From: DASXMX01 sp036794395
GTDB lineage: Bacteria > Planctomycetota > Phycisphaerae > Tepidisphaerales > Tepidisphaeraceae
DNA length: 5,004 bases
Direction of reading: 5' to 3'
Assembly: GCA_036794395.1 (NCBI GenBank)
Contig: DAIRGS010000425.1
Span: forward strand, 1-5,004
In this document: positions 4,954-5,004 of the stretch, piece by piece
Layout of the letters: each line of letters opens with the position of its first letter
Position numbering within the stretch: position 1 is the first letter of the stretch
The notes under the pieces: generated by a model
What the model was told of the DNA's origin: nothing
Seen by the model: the letters and a program-made list of their open reading frames with translations, nothing else
Databases searched by the model: none
Program-made: the position numbers and the translations under genes

Positions 4954-5004
4954 GTGCGCCGTGAAAAGGTGTCGTTCTCCAGCGGGTGAAAGTCCCGTCC
5001 GGGA
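4954..5004 (+). mobile_element. 5' end of a group II intron (cut by window edge)
   Basis: GTGCGCC at 4954 fits the GUGYG start of bacterial group II introns. It is followed after about 30 nt by CGGGTGAAAGTCCCG (4983-4997), the GGUGAAAGUCCC hairpin typical of the beginning of intron domain I, with CGGG (4983-4986) pairing CCCG (4994-4997). Group II introns are self-splicing retroelements, usually carrying a reverse transcriptase/maturase gene in domain IV, which would lie beyond the window. The host exon on the left shows no gene, so insertion was into intergenic or repeat-border DNA. Only the first 51 nt are visible, so completeness, class and coding capacity cannot be judged. Confidence 0.7.

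Noticed and set aside
4861..4954. Integron attC-like site from the direct and inverted repeats
   Set aside because: No recognisable core site pair or integrase gene, and the repeat arrangement does not match an attC layout.

Overview
The window looks like a piece of a high-GC planctomycete genome, probably of the Phycisphaerae type. The evidence is the strong preference for C-ending codons, a first gene that resembles a small protein family I recall from many planctomycetes, lipoprotein and RDD membrane-protein neighbours of unknown function, and two short REP-like hairpins of a kind I recall as common in such genomes. The lineage call is inference; no marker gene is present.

Left part (1-3329): a leader with a REP-like hairpin, then three genes on the + strand packed as one operon. 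The first encodes a 173-residue cytoplasmic Cys-containing protein of unknown function. The second, 2 nt downstream, encodes a lipoprotein that may have a LolA/LolB-like fold. The third overlaps the second by 8 nt and encodes an exported domain joined to a C-terminal RDD membrane domain. The last two would sit in the cell envelope, so an envelope-related job is plausible but unproven. The ribosome binding site of the first gene lies inside a perfect 6-bp GC-rich hairpin, and a second REP-like hairpin sits inside the start of the lipoprotein gene.

Middle (3330-4010): a short spacer, a 100-residue secreted protein of DUF4177-like pattern with a clear ribosome binding site, a stretch with six TGCCACA heptamers, and a strong intrinsic terminator.

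Right part (4011-5004): no credible gene. It holds a motif I associate with REP/RAYT-type elements, a ladder of six GCAGATAACGG motifs, a 268-bp tandem repeat interrupted by a 100-N assembly gap, and, at the right edge, what looks like the 5' end of a group II intron running out of the window. The gap falls exactly in register with the repeat, so the assembly probably broke on, or collapsed, a longer array. I found no clear new defence or metabolic system. The best leads are the three-gene envelope operon with its hidden ribosome binding site, and the repeat array next to the intron.
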